From assembly GCA_018417955.1 (NCBI GenBank), contig JACTVC010000021.1, positions 868,001 through 932,000 on the forward strand: a stretch of DNA of 64,000 nt, given 5' to 3'. Made by a program: the position numbers and the translations under genes. The notes below the pieces were generated by a model that had not been told where the DNA came from, did no database searches, and worked only from the letters and a program-made list of their open reading frames with translations. This DNA comes from Laccaria trichodermophora (taxonomy: Eukaryota; Basidiomycota; Agaricomycetes; Agaricales; Hydnangiaceae). This document shows positions 44,654 through 56,229 of the stretch, piece by piece; positions within the stretch are counted from its first letter, which is position 1, and every line of letters begins with the position of its first letter.

Positions 44654-46781
44654 AATGAGGAGTGAGAGGCTAGATGAGGAGAGCGACGAGGAAATAAACC
44701 TTCAGTTGAAAAATTCCGCTCTCCACCTCGTCCTTTTAACTCTGGCTCACATGGGCCAAGGATGCTATGCGACAGATACCAAACCTCTAATGATTGCTGA
44801 GAACGACGGAAATAGATAGCACACCTCTTTGTAACAGAGCCATTCGGATCGTGCGCGAACTTGTCTCTCCCAGTAGAAGAAAAATAAGCCATTCAGTACC
44901 GGCATTAGCGGGTGATGTACTCACAGCAATAATCAAGCTAGCCTGGCACAATTGTTCTTTGAAGGATGCACAGCAACTTTGCAACTTTATGAGCGACCTC
45001 AATACGGTGTTAATCTTTTTTTTTTACGATTCGCAGAGGCCTCGATTTTTGGTGCCTGAGAAGCGCTGGCCTATACTAAGATAAAGGGGAGGACGCTCCG
45101 GTAAGTTCGCGTCATAAACATGTTGTTGAGAACTGGCGGACTACTGGAAGTAGCCGTTTTCATTCCAGGTAATGCCGAAGTCAACAGGTTGAACAAGGGT
45201 ATCAAAGGCCATGTTTCTCTGCAATTGAACCATCATCCCGATGATCCGTTACAAGTCAAATACGTTCAACAGTCTTATGATTAAATCAGGGATGTATAAA
45301 CTTACGCAACCACTCTCCGTTCTCAAGTTGTCCCATACTGGATTTCGCGGAAAGCTGGGCATTTATTTTGAGAACCCGGCGGTAATTTGTCGAGTAACCG
45401 TTGCCGGACCCCGACGAGGTTAACTCCGTCGTTGTTATCGCATCTTTTGGCATCTATGTAGAACTTCGACGCCTAATGGTTGTGTGATGTGTACTAGGAT
45501 TGCAGACTCCGCTGGATAAAGTCGAATCTCAACCAGCCACTGCTTTGGTAAACTGTAGTATGTTTATTCAGAGTGACCACGAGCTGCAACAGAAGGGATC
45601 ATCGATGGAGTATTCACCACGGGGAAGGATAAATGGACCTTGATTGAGATAGACTTTGATCGTGTGTCGATGATGATTACATGGGTGACTCTAGTCTCTA
45701 AACATACCCAGAGGTGCCAACGCAGTCCTAGACTTGTGTTCCAGCCTCATAAAAAGACGGGGAGAAGAAATCCGAAAACAGAAACTTGGTGAAGTCGATA
45801 TGTACTCCTGATCTAACCGGCCGGGAAATTAGTCAGGTGTACAGATAAGAAAACATCGGAAAAAGAAAAGAAAACATACCTGCGCCATCCAAGTGACTGT
45901 TTTCCGATCAGACGAGGCCAAAATTACGTACCACACCCGCAAGCTGTAACAAGCATCCTAGCTTGGAGAATAGGTGTGATTCTAGACCGTCAGTTTTTTT
46001 GAAAGCAAGCCGCCATCGGCACTTCGATTAGTCTTATTTGGCGATGTGTCCTGTAGTTGCTGTGCGCTGTGCAGATTTACAACATGGGCCTGTTCATGAA
46101 GGCAACAGATCCGCTCCGGCTGGGTTCAAGCGTAACTCCATTCGGCCAACGTGAGGCAGTACTTTTGAGGAGAAATACGAGTGGAAGGCTGCCACGTTCC
46201 AGTGGCCGACAATGTTGACGCGAAGCGCGTTTCATACACCACGTGACTCAAAGCTATGCACGGACTGAAGCTATCGCGGTTGAGTTGTAGAGCTGTCAAA
46301 GTAGATCGGTCTTGCAGTCGCAACCGCAACGATCATGAACAGCACATGGAAGTTGTGAGTGTTGGTTTAGTACGCGCCGTCACATGATTCCAGCACATGA
46401 CAGTGTTCACCCAAAGCGCCAGCTCAAACTCGAAGTCGGCGAAGGATCGAGGTTTTCCAATCACCTTGCGCTAGTAAATGCGCAAGGAAGGTAGCCATGC
46501 AGCTAATTGAGTCCATAAGTCGGGCTTTGCCATGTAGGTGATAATCGATAAGGGACCAATCTAACTTGTTTTCATTTTCGCCGCTTGCTGGCACTCCTGC
46601 TTTCTACGGACTCTTTCACGCAATTTCGTCGGTGCGATGAGGTCATGACTGGAAATGACGATCGTCTGACGATGCGTCGATCGATATTGTTTCTGAGCCC
46701 CTCCGACGTCATCGCGGGACAACGTATATAAAGCTCGCCTTTCCACCCGCCAAGCATCCACCAACACAGAATAAATCAACA
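44654..46781. other. Intergenic region with promoter of the glycine-rich gene
   Basis: About 2.1 kb without a supported gene. A good TATA-like element (GTATATAAAG) at about 46723-46732 sits roughly 55 bp before the ATG of the next gene. Confidence 0.45.
46723..46732 (+). promoter_or_regulatory. TATA box of the glycine-rich protein gene
   Basis: GTATATAAAG in a GC-richer context (CAACGTATATAAAGCTCGCC), about 55 bp upstream of the start codon and followed by a CA-rich leader (CATCCACCAACACAG). Strong TATA boxes are typical of highly or stress-regulated fungal genes. Confidence 0.55.
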
Positions 46782-47676
46782 TGAGCGATAATTACAGCGG
46801 TTCAGGATTTCAAGGGGATTCGGGCGACGACTGTATGTTTCTTTCATCCATTCATCAGCCTAGGGGTCTGATATGAGCGAAACAGCTGGATTTGGCCAAC
46901 AGCGTCGTGGCGGCCAAGGTTACCAGACGGGAGGTGATTATGGAAACGACTCTGGAGATACGGGATGTGGGTATTCCTAGTCCAACCATTGCTCGAACTT
47001 GAGTGACCATGAGTATCGGAATAGATGGAGGCAATCAGCAGCAACAGCGTAGCGGAGGCTGTAAGTCCACGCCCCCATCCTTTCCATCTTATATCTAACG
47101 GAAAATTTTATAGACCAGAAAAGTGGCGGCGACCAGTTCGGAGGTGGAGGCGATTCCTGTACGTGACTCTGCTCAGTCCTCTTTCTCTCCTGTTTAATTT
47201 CCTCTTAGACGGCTCGTCCGGATACGGAGGCGGACAAAGTGGCGCAGGAGGAGGAGGATATACAGATGACGATTCATCCTCCAACAGTGCGTTCCCTTCC
47301 TGCCTTCCTTCACCAATCTGACACCTCGCCCTTCAGTGGGACAGAGTGGTTATGGCAATCAGGGTGGTATGGGAGGTCAAGGTGGATATGGCGGTCAAGC
47401 CCAACGCGGATCCGGTGGACAAGGTCAGGGCGGATATGCAAGCCGAAGTCAAGGTGGGGGTGGGGACCAAGGGTATGGAGGTCAAAGTGGATATGGGGGC
47501 GATCAGTCCGGGTTCGGAAGTCAAGGCCAAGGACAGGGCCAAAGTCAGACGGGTATGTTTGCCCTTAAGAGCTTTTGTCCACGTTGATTATTCACTACAC
47601 TCTAGGTTCTGGTGGAGGCGGCCTCATGGGAAAAGCTAAGCACCTTTACGAAAAGGTTCAGGGCGGAGGAAACTAA
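46782..47676 (+). CDS. Glycine-rich low-complexity protein, seven exons
   Basis: The product is 192 aa, starting MSDNYSGSGFQGDSGDDS. It is dominated by Gly, Gln, Ser, Tyr and Asp in GGYGGQ/SGYGGDQSGFGSQ-type repeats and ends with a short amphipathic helix LMGKAKHLYEKVQGGGN. Six introns of 50-57 bp (46833-46885, 46968-47024, 47061-47113, 47159-47208, 47287-47336, 47553-47605) all fall in phase 1, so every internal exon can be skipped or duplicated without a frame change. There is no signal peptide. The composition suggests a disordered, possibly phase-separating or stress-associated protein. The C-terminal GKAKHLYEKVQ recalls small stress-induced fungal proteins, but I cannot name the family. 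Confidence 0.75.
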
Positions 47677-48257
47677 AATGGGAATGAGGTGTTGGTGAAA
47701 ATAATGTATAATCTATTGTATAATTCAATTAACTAGTTGTCTCACCTTCAACTATGAGCGCGCAACGAAAATGCGATACTGCCAACGATGCAGATAGTAA
47801 GTGTTGGAATAGTTCGCAGCAGGTAGCACTGACTTACGTGTCCGGCGCTTTTTCAGAAAATTTCCCCAGAGGTGACGATGTCATTCAGTCTCCTTGAGTC
47901 GCAGTATCTAGAACAACGTAGCTAAAGCCAGGACGATTAGCGACTGCCGAAGGAGGGTATGGGTACGCAGGAAACATATGGTCCGCTAAGGCCCAGCGTG
48001 GAAGATATGAGCAAGACACGGAGGCTGCGGGAGGTAAGACCCAGGAGGCCAGCGCAAGTGAGAAGTCTTCGGACGACTCGGTAGGAGAGAGCAGGCGAGC
48101 CGAAGCGTCCGAAATAAAACAAACGACTGAGGAATGAGGATTTGGACATGGTGGAGAGGATGTTGGGTAGAAAAGGCTGTTTGTGCGAGCTCCAATCCCG
48201 GAACCTCGTCATCACGATACATGATTCCAAAATGGTAGGACAAAGCATGTACTCTTG
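47677..48257. other. Intergenic spacer (convergent 3' ends)
   Basis: Between the glycine-rich gene (plus) and the 307-aa gene (minus). Short overlapping ORFs on the minus strand only; no motifs. Confidence 0.5.
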
Positions 48258-49181
48258 TCACAATTTCCCCGCATCCACTTCTTCCCAATAATACTTCCAA
48301 AGGTCCGATAGGTCTCGCGCAGAATCAGCGCTAACGTCTTTCCACCCTCCTTCCTTCATTTCCTTATCAACGTTCTTGAACGATCGAACGTCCAACCTAT
48401 CACCCGCCCATGAACCCTGGTGCAATCTTGGAAAAGCGAGGTAGCCGATGTTCTCGGAAGTAGACCACACAATCCGCATGAGGAGCACTTGAGCCAGCCC
48501 CGGAGCACCCTGAAAGCCGGTCTGTAGGTCGTAACGAAGTTGTCTATCCCAGTTGTCCGAAGTAGGTATCGCGTCTGAACGGACGTACTCGAGGCTGGTG
48601 AGGTTCCGCAAAACCCACACCTCCGAACGCGTGGGGTAAAATTCTGGGTCGGCCCAAAATCCATATCCAGAACTTTCAGCAACGGCGTATTGACCCCATA
48701 TGAACAAGCTCGGGTCTCCGCAAAAGGGGTAGATGCTTTTCGGTCTGTACTTCCAGATTTCGTCCACCTCTTTTGCCGTGAACGCACTCGGAATTTCCTC
48801 AGAATCGTCGCCAAGGCATATGATCCTGCTGCCAGCCCAGCTCCCCGGATATAAGTTCTGAACAGGGTTGGAAGCCTTCCGCGATCTATCCGGCAACATA
48901 GTTTGATGGGCAGAGTGCGTGTCGTACGGTTTTGTTGGGACTGTGAGGAGACGTAGAGCGGTGTATATGGGCTTGGAGAAGAAAAGGTCCAGCATCTCGT
49001 TGGATCCTTGGTTGTCTATTCGCTGCCTTATGTCAAGGTTTGCGATTGTCCACCACTGAACATTGGAGCGTTGAGACGTTTTGATGGACCTGTACTCTTG
49101 ATCACCAACCCCACGGGGAATCACCTTGCTGGACATTCGGTTCCCCAATTGGTGAAGTCGAGCTGTGTACATTGTCGACAA
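48258..49181 (-). CDS. Hypothetical protein with repeated GSWAG motif, 307 aa
   Basis: Single open frame from MSTMYTARLHQLGNRMSSKV to WKYYWEEVDAGKL. Two similar modules contain YPGSWAGSRIICLGDDSEEIP and, near the C-terminus, HQGSWAGDRLDVRSFKNVD. Each ends with a Trp-rich amphipathic stretch (DEIWKYRPKS and SDLWKYYWEEV), suggesting an internal duplication. No signal peptide or membrane span. I have no confident family name, though GSWAG-containing hypothetical proteins are familiar from Agaricomycete F-box-associated sets. An upstream minus ORF (49102-49554) overlaps the start in another frame and is not used. Confidence 0.6.
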   Translation of the reverse strand: MSTMYTARLHQLGNRMSSKVIPRGVGDQEYRSIKTSQRSNVQWWTIANLDIRQRIDNQGSNEMLDLFFSKPIYTALRLLTVPTKPYDTHSAHQTMLPDRSRKASNPVQNLYPGSWAGSRIICLGDDSEEIPSAFTAKEVDEIWKYRPKSIYPFCGDPSLFIWGQYAVAESSGYGFWADPEFYPTRSEVWVLRNLTSLEYVRSDAIPTSDNWDRQLRYDLQTGFQGAPGLAQVLLMRIVWSTSENIGYLAFPRLHQGSWAGDRLDVRSFKNVDKEMKEGGWKDVSADSARDLSDLWKYYWEEVDAGKL

Positions 49182-49678
49182 ATGTCTGTGCGATCGTCAG
49201 ATTAGACTTTCTGCCTTGGTAAACAAATGATGTCACTTCGCTGAATTGGGGGAAGGCGGGATACATGCGACTCTGGTGATGAATTTGGCAAGATGAGTGA
49301 GGGTGAAAGCGAATATGACGATGATGAAGTTCATCTGTTAAAGCAGATGACAAAATTTTTGCAAAGAATAGCGCAAATCCCAACGAGAAGGCCGCTCTGA
49401 TGCCCAAATTCTCTAATTGGGGGATTACTCTCTCTGAATGCATGCCACAAATCCCGCAAAGCACTCTCGGTCTCCGAAGTCGAACGACACACCCGATGAC
49501 AGTGCCGGTTAGTCCAATTGTCGTGACTTCAGGTAAATCATTCCAGAATGACAAGGAGATGATTTTCTAATCGTCTTCGCTCGGAGGGACTTGTGCGGCG
49601 TACATAGCTGGAGGCCGAAAGAGGGAAGGTGGAAATTTTTCAAGTACAGCGGAGATAGGTGCTTGATAGGTGCCAAAT
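49182..49678. other. Intergenic spacer
   Basis: Upstream of the 307-aa gene and left flank of the inverted-repeat transposon. No supported gene. Confidence 0.45.
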
Positions 49679-49685
49679 AATAAAC

Positions 49686-50868
49686 CCCAGTGAAAACCGG
49701 CTCTGTTCTTAGCCGCAAGTATCTGCGGATTCCCGGCAGATATCGGAGGTCGTCGGCAGAGCAGAAATGTGCTGGTAGACTGGGATTTTGTCCCTTTTGC
49801 GGATTTTTTTCCGCGAGGCTCTGCCTTCAAAGCCACCATTTTGATATAAATAGCCAAAATTTCTGCTTAAATCGGTTCCTTTCCGCCTCCATCTGGACTT
49901 TTCAGTCGTTATCTGTGCCTGATAAATATTTTGTATTGGTTTAGAAAATCTGCTATTTTCCGTGGCTATCTGCAAGTCCTGCCACCCCAGTACATCCCCG
50001 AACACATATCCACCTATATACATCCGTGCCGCTATGCGACGCAACAACCGATAACTCGAACGATTCTCATGCACCATCATCTCCACCACCATCCGTCCCT
50101 TCGACTGACAAGGCTCTTCCCCGAAGCGGCTGTGAATGGGGAGGGAACACAGACGGAAGGATATCAATTTGAGCTGGGCTGAAAATATCACGCACCTCGA
50201 TGAACGCGTCGACGCCGCCGAGCAGGATTGAGTCAAAATATGGCGCATATATGCATGAAAAAAGGTCAGAGCTTTATCTAATCGTGCCAAAAAACAACTT
50301 ACTGACATGTTACGCTATACGCGTTCTCTCGCAGTCAGAATAAGGGTTCTGCCATACATGTTCGCTCGCAGTCAGAGAACGCGTATGGCTGGCTTCTATA
50401 CATAATGGTGAAAATTTAGTGATTTAAACAGGAAGGTACTTACGGCAAATCGAGTTCAAGATGCCCGCCACATCGATGATTGTTCGGATACATCCGCGAG
50501 GGGCTTGCTGAGGGATGCGTGGAGCGATGTGCTAGAAGGCCTGGAAGACAGAATGGGGGGGAAGGTGGGGGAAGGGAGGAAAGAGGGAGAATTGGTAATC
50601 AACTGACGATGTCTACTATATATGTGATCACCCAGAGTCGACTTGCGAAAAAGAATTTTGGGAAAGATGTTGGAAACTTGGAATATGTCAAGTTGAGGTA
50701 AAGCAGTTGGTGACGACCATGTTACCGACAAAAGAAGCGACACCATGGAAAGAAGTCCTTCGGTTGATGCCGGAAATCTCACCTAGGTGCGGATTCTCGC
50801 CGATTTTATCCTCCGTCATCGATATTTGCGGATCAGTGCGGAGTGGTGCAGAGCCGGTTTTCACTGGG
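49686..50868. mobile_element. Non-autonomous DNA transposon, 1,183 bp, 20-bp TIRs, 7-bp TSD
   Basis: The left end CCCAGTGAAAACCGGCTCTG (49686-49705) is an exact reverse complement of the right end (50849-50868). Both ends are flanked by the same 7 bases AATAAAC (49679-49685 and 50869-50875), a perfect target-site duplication. Subterminal regions on both sides share CCGCA, ATCTGCGGAT and CGGAGG words in inverted arrangement. No transposase is encoded; a 199-codon minus ORF (49709-50308) has no motif. The identical TIRs and duplication suggest recent insertion. A seven-base duplication does not fit TA-type Tc1/mariner and is one short of hAT; the superfamily is left open. Confidence 0.85.
50317..50386. 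repeat. Hairpin with internal direct repeats inside the transposon
   Basis: ATACGCGTTCTC at 50317-50328 is the exact reverse complement of GAGAACGCGTAT at 50375-50386. The word CTCGCAGTCAGA also occurs directly at both arms. The 46-base loop could be extruded as a cruciform, or the motif could be a bound sub-terminal site. Confidence 0.7.
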
Positions 50869-52169
50869 AATAAACTCGTATAAAGTTATGTAAGCATAAA
50901 TGTTGCCAGCAAATCTGCACAGTTCCTCCCTCCCCCTCGATATGCTTTACGCAATCTCGCATAATTTCTTCAATTCCTACAAGGTCGCTGCGGGAATTTC
51001 CAATTGGGGTGGGTAACAGGTGTCGCCGTGATGCGGCTGCCATCCTGCGTTGTCATTTCAATATTGGTGGTCAGAGGTTGCTCGTTCTACCAAATGGTGT
51101 CCGACGCGCTCCTTTGGTGCTCAATATTGGCGAAATTCTTACCGAGGTATGTCGATGGGAGTAATCAACTTTAGAGAGTACTCTGACATGTCACGTATCC
51201 AGGATGCGTTGTGCATGCAAGAAAGTTTACCAGTTGGCAGACTCCATCAGCTCACACTACACGCCCTAAAAAGACGTCAGTCATTCAGGATGACCTCGTC
51301 AACTTTCTTGCTTTAGTTGGCATCTTAGTGCAGCTGCCCGCCGTCGACAATGTTGCACTGCCGATGGCCTGACCTCCTGTTTCAAGAGTTTTGGCACAGT
51401 GACGGTCCTGACTCCTCAAAATCGCAATACTACCCATTCAGCCCGAGTACACTATCTCCCGGACCCTTGTGTTAATTCTCCCTGCTGGTCGTATTCTCCC
51501 TTTCCTCATCCGCGGCGTCGGGTTCTTTTATCTTCGCCCATCGCCCCCAGTCCCCTCCCTGCTATTTGCCTTTCTCCTCCGCAAATTTTGACCAACACAA
51601 ACTCCCAACCTCTACTCAGGCCATTACGGCTTCCTCTTTATTGAGTTATTCTTGGTTCCGTCGGACCCGAATCGACGCTCCCGTGCTACGCCAACGATTA
51701 TTGAGACCCCCACTTGAACCTATTGCGCCCCAGATAATTACAAGTGGTAAGCTTTTCATTTTCCTCCTTTCCCCATCTAATTCTCAACTTGATAGCTCAA
51801 TGGCGCTCCATCTGGGCTTGTTTTTTCCGGCAAAGGAAGGGTGTGTTACTTCCACCAGGTCTTTTCCAGAGGTGAACATTGCTTATCAGGGAGACCCTCA
51901 TCGTCATCTTACGGACCTTCAAGCAAGCGATGAAGTTTCAATAGCGAGACCGAAAGCTTTCGAGAAGTGATGCACGTAGTACGAGGCGATGGCCAACACC
52001 AAAAGAGCCACTCACGACAGATCACAGATTCTCCTTCAAGTCTCCTTGGCTTTGGACGTTCAGAGGGGCGAATCATTGTGAGACGGTCAATATTCATCAC
52101 ATACAGGAAGGGATGCCAACCTGGTATTGGCGGAGGTGTAACAACAACGATGGATAGGCTGACAAACGA
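50869..52169. other. Intergenic region, pyrimidine-rich leader-like stretch
   Basis: No supported gene. Bases 51440-51600 are C/T-rich with CCCTCC runs, like a fungal core promoter or 5' leader. One open block follows at 51566-51970 with a GT..AG pair near 51748, but no recognisable protein. It may be the decayed 5' part of the permease pseudogene that follows. Confidence 0.35.
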
Positions 52170-52985
52170 TGGATGACAAGTAATCCGCTTGTTTTTGTCA
52201 AATACATCAACGCATCACTCTCACCAACGTCCGCGACATCCTCACCTGCCTCCTCCTCCTTACCGGTGTGGCTTCTCGCGTTCAGTTTTCTCGCCCTTCG
52301 TCACGGGCTCCTTATTGCTGCTGGACTCCGGCTGCAGAACTTGCTTGGAGATTGGCTCCTTCTCATCGCCGTGGGTATGGGAGCAGCTGCCTGATTGTGG
52401 CAAACAATTGCCATTACTCTTCGATTCTTCGCATAATCTCTTTCTGCAGGTGATCTGGTCATACACGGGGTTCAGCATCGTCAGCTATGCCCTTCCAGAG
52501 GTGCAAAACCCAGCTCGTGCGCTCTGGATAGCCAGGCCCTTGGTGATTTGGTTGTGACCGTCTTATACCTCCTGTGCAATCTCTTCTGCTTCGTTGTTGC
52601 AAGTAAGGAGGAAGTCACTGGCTCTGATCGCCTTTGGTTTCTCTCCTGTTCAAGAACATTTGGGGCTTGATGACGGAGCGCTTGTTGTCTGGGCTTGTGG
52701 CTCTGTCAGCTTTGGGGAGCGTTCTTTCCGTAGTATGTACCAATTGTCCTACTAAGATTTGCCTGCTGATCTTCGTTCGGAGTCCAGCCCTTTTCAAAGG
52801 GAAGGGTCAAGCGCAGCACAGGCTTAGGGTACCCGGTATCCTGCCATTCAGCAAGGTGTGGGCTTCAAAGCGGCCTTATAAAGCTCAACCGGAGTCGAGC
52901 TTTTCTACCTCTGTCGGCGGTTACTCTCTTCTTCCTCGCCCATACCATATCCCACAGCCGACCTCCTGATATTCGCCGTTTTCTT
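52170..52985 (+). pseudogene. Degenerate methionine-permease-like (APC/MUP1) gene copy
   Basis: Matches the intact permease at 56681-58642 in scattered pieces and shifting frames: LSPTSATSSPASSSLPVWLLAF, GLRLQNLLGDWLLLIAVGMGAAA then a stop, VIWSYTGFSIVSYALPEVQNPARALWIARPL, LYLLCNLFC-VVASKEEVTGS, LLSGLVALSALGSVLSVV, GILPFSKVWASKRPYKA, and finally PTADLLIFAVFFGLTN. Pieces lie in order but with frameshifts and deletions, including the loss of the first transmembrane segments. It lies immediately left of the mariner-type element; the intact paralog lies immediately right of it. Confidence 0.85.
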
Positions 52986-53248
52986 CGGCCTCACTAATGT
53001 GGATAGGTGACGGGGGACCTGCCAGTGGACAGTACTGGCGGGGACAGTGAGGTGTAGATAACATCGAAAGATGACCTTGAAATCATGAACGTTAATAACG
53101 GCACATAGGGGAACAAATGAAACAGATTTGACGAGTAAGACCGTCAAGGAACATTGCAACCACGATGGCGGAAGGAGTACTGTAGAACCTAGTGTCTGAC
53201 GTAAACTCTTTGCGTAAAATGCGCACGATTTCAAAATAACTTGTGTTA

Positions 53249-53307
53249 CAGCGCTTTTCACATCTATGCGGAATCGCGTTTGCAAAAATTCTGCAGCTTT
53301 GGTTGTG
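53249..53307 (+). repeat. Left terminal inverted repeat of the mariner-type element
   Basis: Begins CAGCGCTTTTCACATC directly after TA. Complementary to 56341-56399. Confidence 0.9.
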
Positions 53308-53391
53308 TTTACTCATTACATCATATGTCTATTTATATAATCTTTATATATCTACGACACTTTGCCATTAGTTTCTTCATTTCCTACCTAA

Positions 53392-54458
53392 ATGCCCCCT
53401 CGACACATATCTCGTGACCTCAAAGAACGGATTCCCATCTTGTTCCATGCTCAACACTACAAAGTCAAAGAAATCTGTGAAATTCTTGGCGTACGGAAGT
53501 CTCTTGTCTATCAAACTCTTGCATATCACAGGGATCACGGCGTACCTTACAACCCCGCTGCACGTTTTGCTGGCCGAGGACGACATCGAACTCTAAATCC
53601 TACAGATATAAAGCTTATCCGGAGTCTTCTAAACCAACAACACTGTTTGTACCTTGACGAGATTCAGGAGGAATTGCGCCGGCGTCGCGGTGTCTGTTTC
53701 CGTTCCCACCCTACTAAGGACCCTGCGTCGCCTTCATTTTTCTCGAAAAGTTGTCTCTGCTCGTGCCCTTGAGCGTAATGAACTGGAGCGCTCCATGTTC
53801 ATGAACCACATTGCAGAACTCGTGACTGATCCAGCACAGCTCATGAGTATCGACGAGGCAGCTCGCAATAGCAAGACTTCGCTTAGAAAGATGGGCTGGT
53901 CTTTGAAAGGCCGACGATGCTTCCAGCGAAGGATTTTTGTTCGCGGCCAGAGGGTTTCTATTTTACCGGTTCTCACGATTCAAGGTATCATCGCATACGA
54001 CGTTATCCCCGGCTCTGTCACCAGTGCGCGCTTCACAAACTTTGTGCGAGAACATGTGGTAAGTGAATCAATTCTTCATTATGTGCATGAAAAATTGATA
54101 TGCATTCAGATTCCACTGACCAACCCATGGCCAGGTCCCCGAAGTGTCCTTCTACTTGATAATTGCAACATTCACCATTCTGAAGAGCTTCGGCACTTGG
54201 TTGAAGATGAAGCTCGTAAGTCATTGTCAAGCTAATTCTCTGAATAATTGCCTTTGATGACTTTTAGACTGCAAACTCGTATTCCTTCCACCCTACTCAC
54301 CCGACCTCAACCCTATTGAGCAAGCTTTTTCTGCAATCAAAGCGTTTCTACGTCGCAACTGGCTTGATGAGTCACTGGGTTTGATTGATCGGGCATGTGA
54401 GAGTATTACATCAAAGATGGCTTGGAATTTCTTTCGAGCTTCGGGATACGTCGTTTAG
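53392..54458 (+). pseudogene. Tc1/mariner (IS630-type) DDE transposase, one frameshift
   Basis: The N-terminus [20 protein letters not shown] carries a helix-turn-helix (VKEICEILGVRKSLVYQTL) and the linker region LNQQHCLYLDEIQEEL. At about 53688-53691 the frame must shift by one base to continue VSVSVPTLLRTLRRLHFSRK. The catalytic domain then follows: MSIDEAARN (first Asp), VLLLDNCNIHHSEEL (second Asp) and FLPPYSPDLNPIEQAFSAIK (Glu). Two phase-consistent introns (54059-54109, 54216-54267) remove in-frame stops. The end is RASGYVV at 54458. The DDE residues are all present, so the gene is inactive only through the single indel; a sequencing error cannot be excluded. Confidence 0.9.
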
Positions 54459-54600
54459 GTTACAGTTGGACATCATTCGAGCACATACATAATGAGAGTA
54501 ATGACAGGCAGAATACTAATGGTGATATGTAATGATGGTTTAGTGGTTGCTACAGTATGTATTGAGAGTCCAACAAGGCGAAAAGCAGGAATAAACGGTA

Positions 54601-56229
54601 TCAGAAATCGTCCTCTCCCTCACGAGCATCTGAGTATTCAGCTGCCAAGACTGGGACCTGCCCTGCGGGGACCTTGACAAGCTCCTTCACCTTGTCACAA
54701 TAGTACCACCACTCATACTCATCACTATGGCCATTGTAACCCATTTCCATGCCTGAACCAAAGTACGACGCGGACCCTCCTTCAACAAACCGCTTCTCGA
54801 AACGAATGGCGTGTGTGATATCGCGTGAGGGCGACGCTATCCGCGCACGCTTACGTTTGGCCTCTGGGCTTGCCCACCAAGCCTCTGCACCACGCTTGAG
54901 ACGAATGACGTCGCCCTCAGTAAAACCACACTTCGCAATAGCAGCGTCGGACACGTAGGGGATAATATCGGGGCCATACCGACAATGAGAAAGCTGGCCC
55001 TCGCATTCGAGCGCATTGGGAATTCCTAAGTTATCTTGGGCATGGTGAAGAAAGCGTGTTAGCTTGGTAGGTGTATTTTGTGCTGGAGAGGCTGGGCTAG
55101 GGGTAGGGGGTCGGCGGATTGGGGATGGGAGATTCTTTGCACCAAGAAGGGTTGTGAGGGTCGAGAAGATAGAGGCGACGTGGCCAAGGCTGTCGGAAGG
55201 AGAATTAGTCGAGGAGCTAGAACTGTTGCTGGTTGGGCTTCGTCCAGGTAGAAGCCGGCCACGATTGGCCATATCGAAGGCCTGGCAGTTGGGAGGGTCA
55301 GAAAGGGTCGCCGTGTTGTCGTACTTATAGAATGAATGAGGCAGTGGTCAGTGTTGACGAATGGATCCAAAAATGAGTCTTACCAGCGCTCTGCACCATT
55401 GGGCTAGCATGATTGGTGTGAGCGGTAGGCGCTCTCCGTCATTGGTTACGTAGGTGTAGCCCGAATCGTTTGGGTTTTGATATTTCTTCTCCAAGAGGCC
55501 ACGAAGGCGACCTAGTTCCCGGTCCATCGCAGTATAGCCCTAATGTGCGCGAGACCATGACTCAGCTACAGGCAAAAGCAGAACTAAGGGCTTACCTTTT
55601 CATCCTCACCACTGCCTTCATCAATCTCCTGTCCATCTGAACCGCTATCACTCTCAGAACCTGACCCACCCGCCTTGCGCTATTGCAGATTAGACCAATA
55701 CATGAATTTATTGATACTCGACGTACCTTCTTTGACGCATCCTTGATAGCGTTGATGTGGACTAGGACTGTGAGCTTGTTCACCTTCTTCTCGCGCGCGT
55801 TATCGATCAAATCTTTGTATTCGCTGTGCCGTTCCACATCAACAGCATCAGCTTTGCTAGATACTTGACTGTGAGTGTGCCATCAACTGATTATAAGCGA
55901 AAGACTTACGCGCGGGCTGGTGGGGTGAGAATCTTGATTGGAAACCGAGAAGACGACGTTACTGGCCCATATTTTGTAGCAAGTCCATGAGCAGCAAGAA
56001 TCTGGTTCAAAAATGAAATGTAATTGTCTTTGGTGTTATCAAAATCGTAGCTGAATTGTTTGTTCTTCGTGTCGGTCTTGAGCTTGGCCTTTGCAGGTTT
56101 ACCGGTTGGAGTTTTCCCTTGTGCAGCAGGAAGAAAGACAGTGAGGGCCACAGCAACCGTGGCAACTGTGAAGGTCAAGTTTGAGGGATTGGGGGTTGGA
56201 ATGAGCTCAGAGGATGGAGCGCTGGCCAT
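54601..56229 (-). CDS. Second gene of the mariner-type element; unknown protein with SAM-like C-terminus
   Basis: Five exons on the minus strand read through without a break. I start at MASAPSSELIPTPNPS (56229); an upstream in-frame ATG at 56349 lies within the right TIR. Exon 1 ends ILTPPARA; later exons carry HSEYKDLIDNAREKKVNK, the acidic linker GSGSESDSGSDGQEIDEG, YTYVTNDGERLPLTPIMLAQ with WCRAL, and a Ser-rich segment. The C-terminal region LGIPNALECEGQLSHCRYGP with IIPYVSDAAIAKCGFTEGDVIRLKRGAEAWW has the helical pattern of a SAM-type domain. After it come a basic patch (EAKRKRARIASPSR) and FGSGMEMGYN. Similar unannotated proteins are familiar from Agaricomycete genomes. The role is not known: helper, DNA-binding partner or regulator of transposition are possibilities. 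Confidence 0.8.

Noticed and set aside
49709..50308. 199-codon minus ORF inside the non-autonomous transposon
   Set aside because: Starts next to the hairpin and ends inside the TIR-flanked end; no transposase motifs; likely chance openness.
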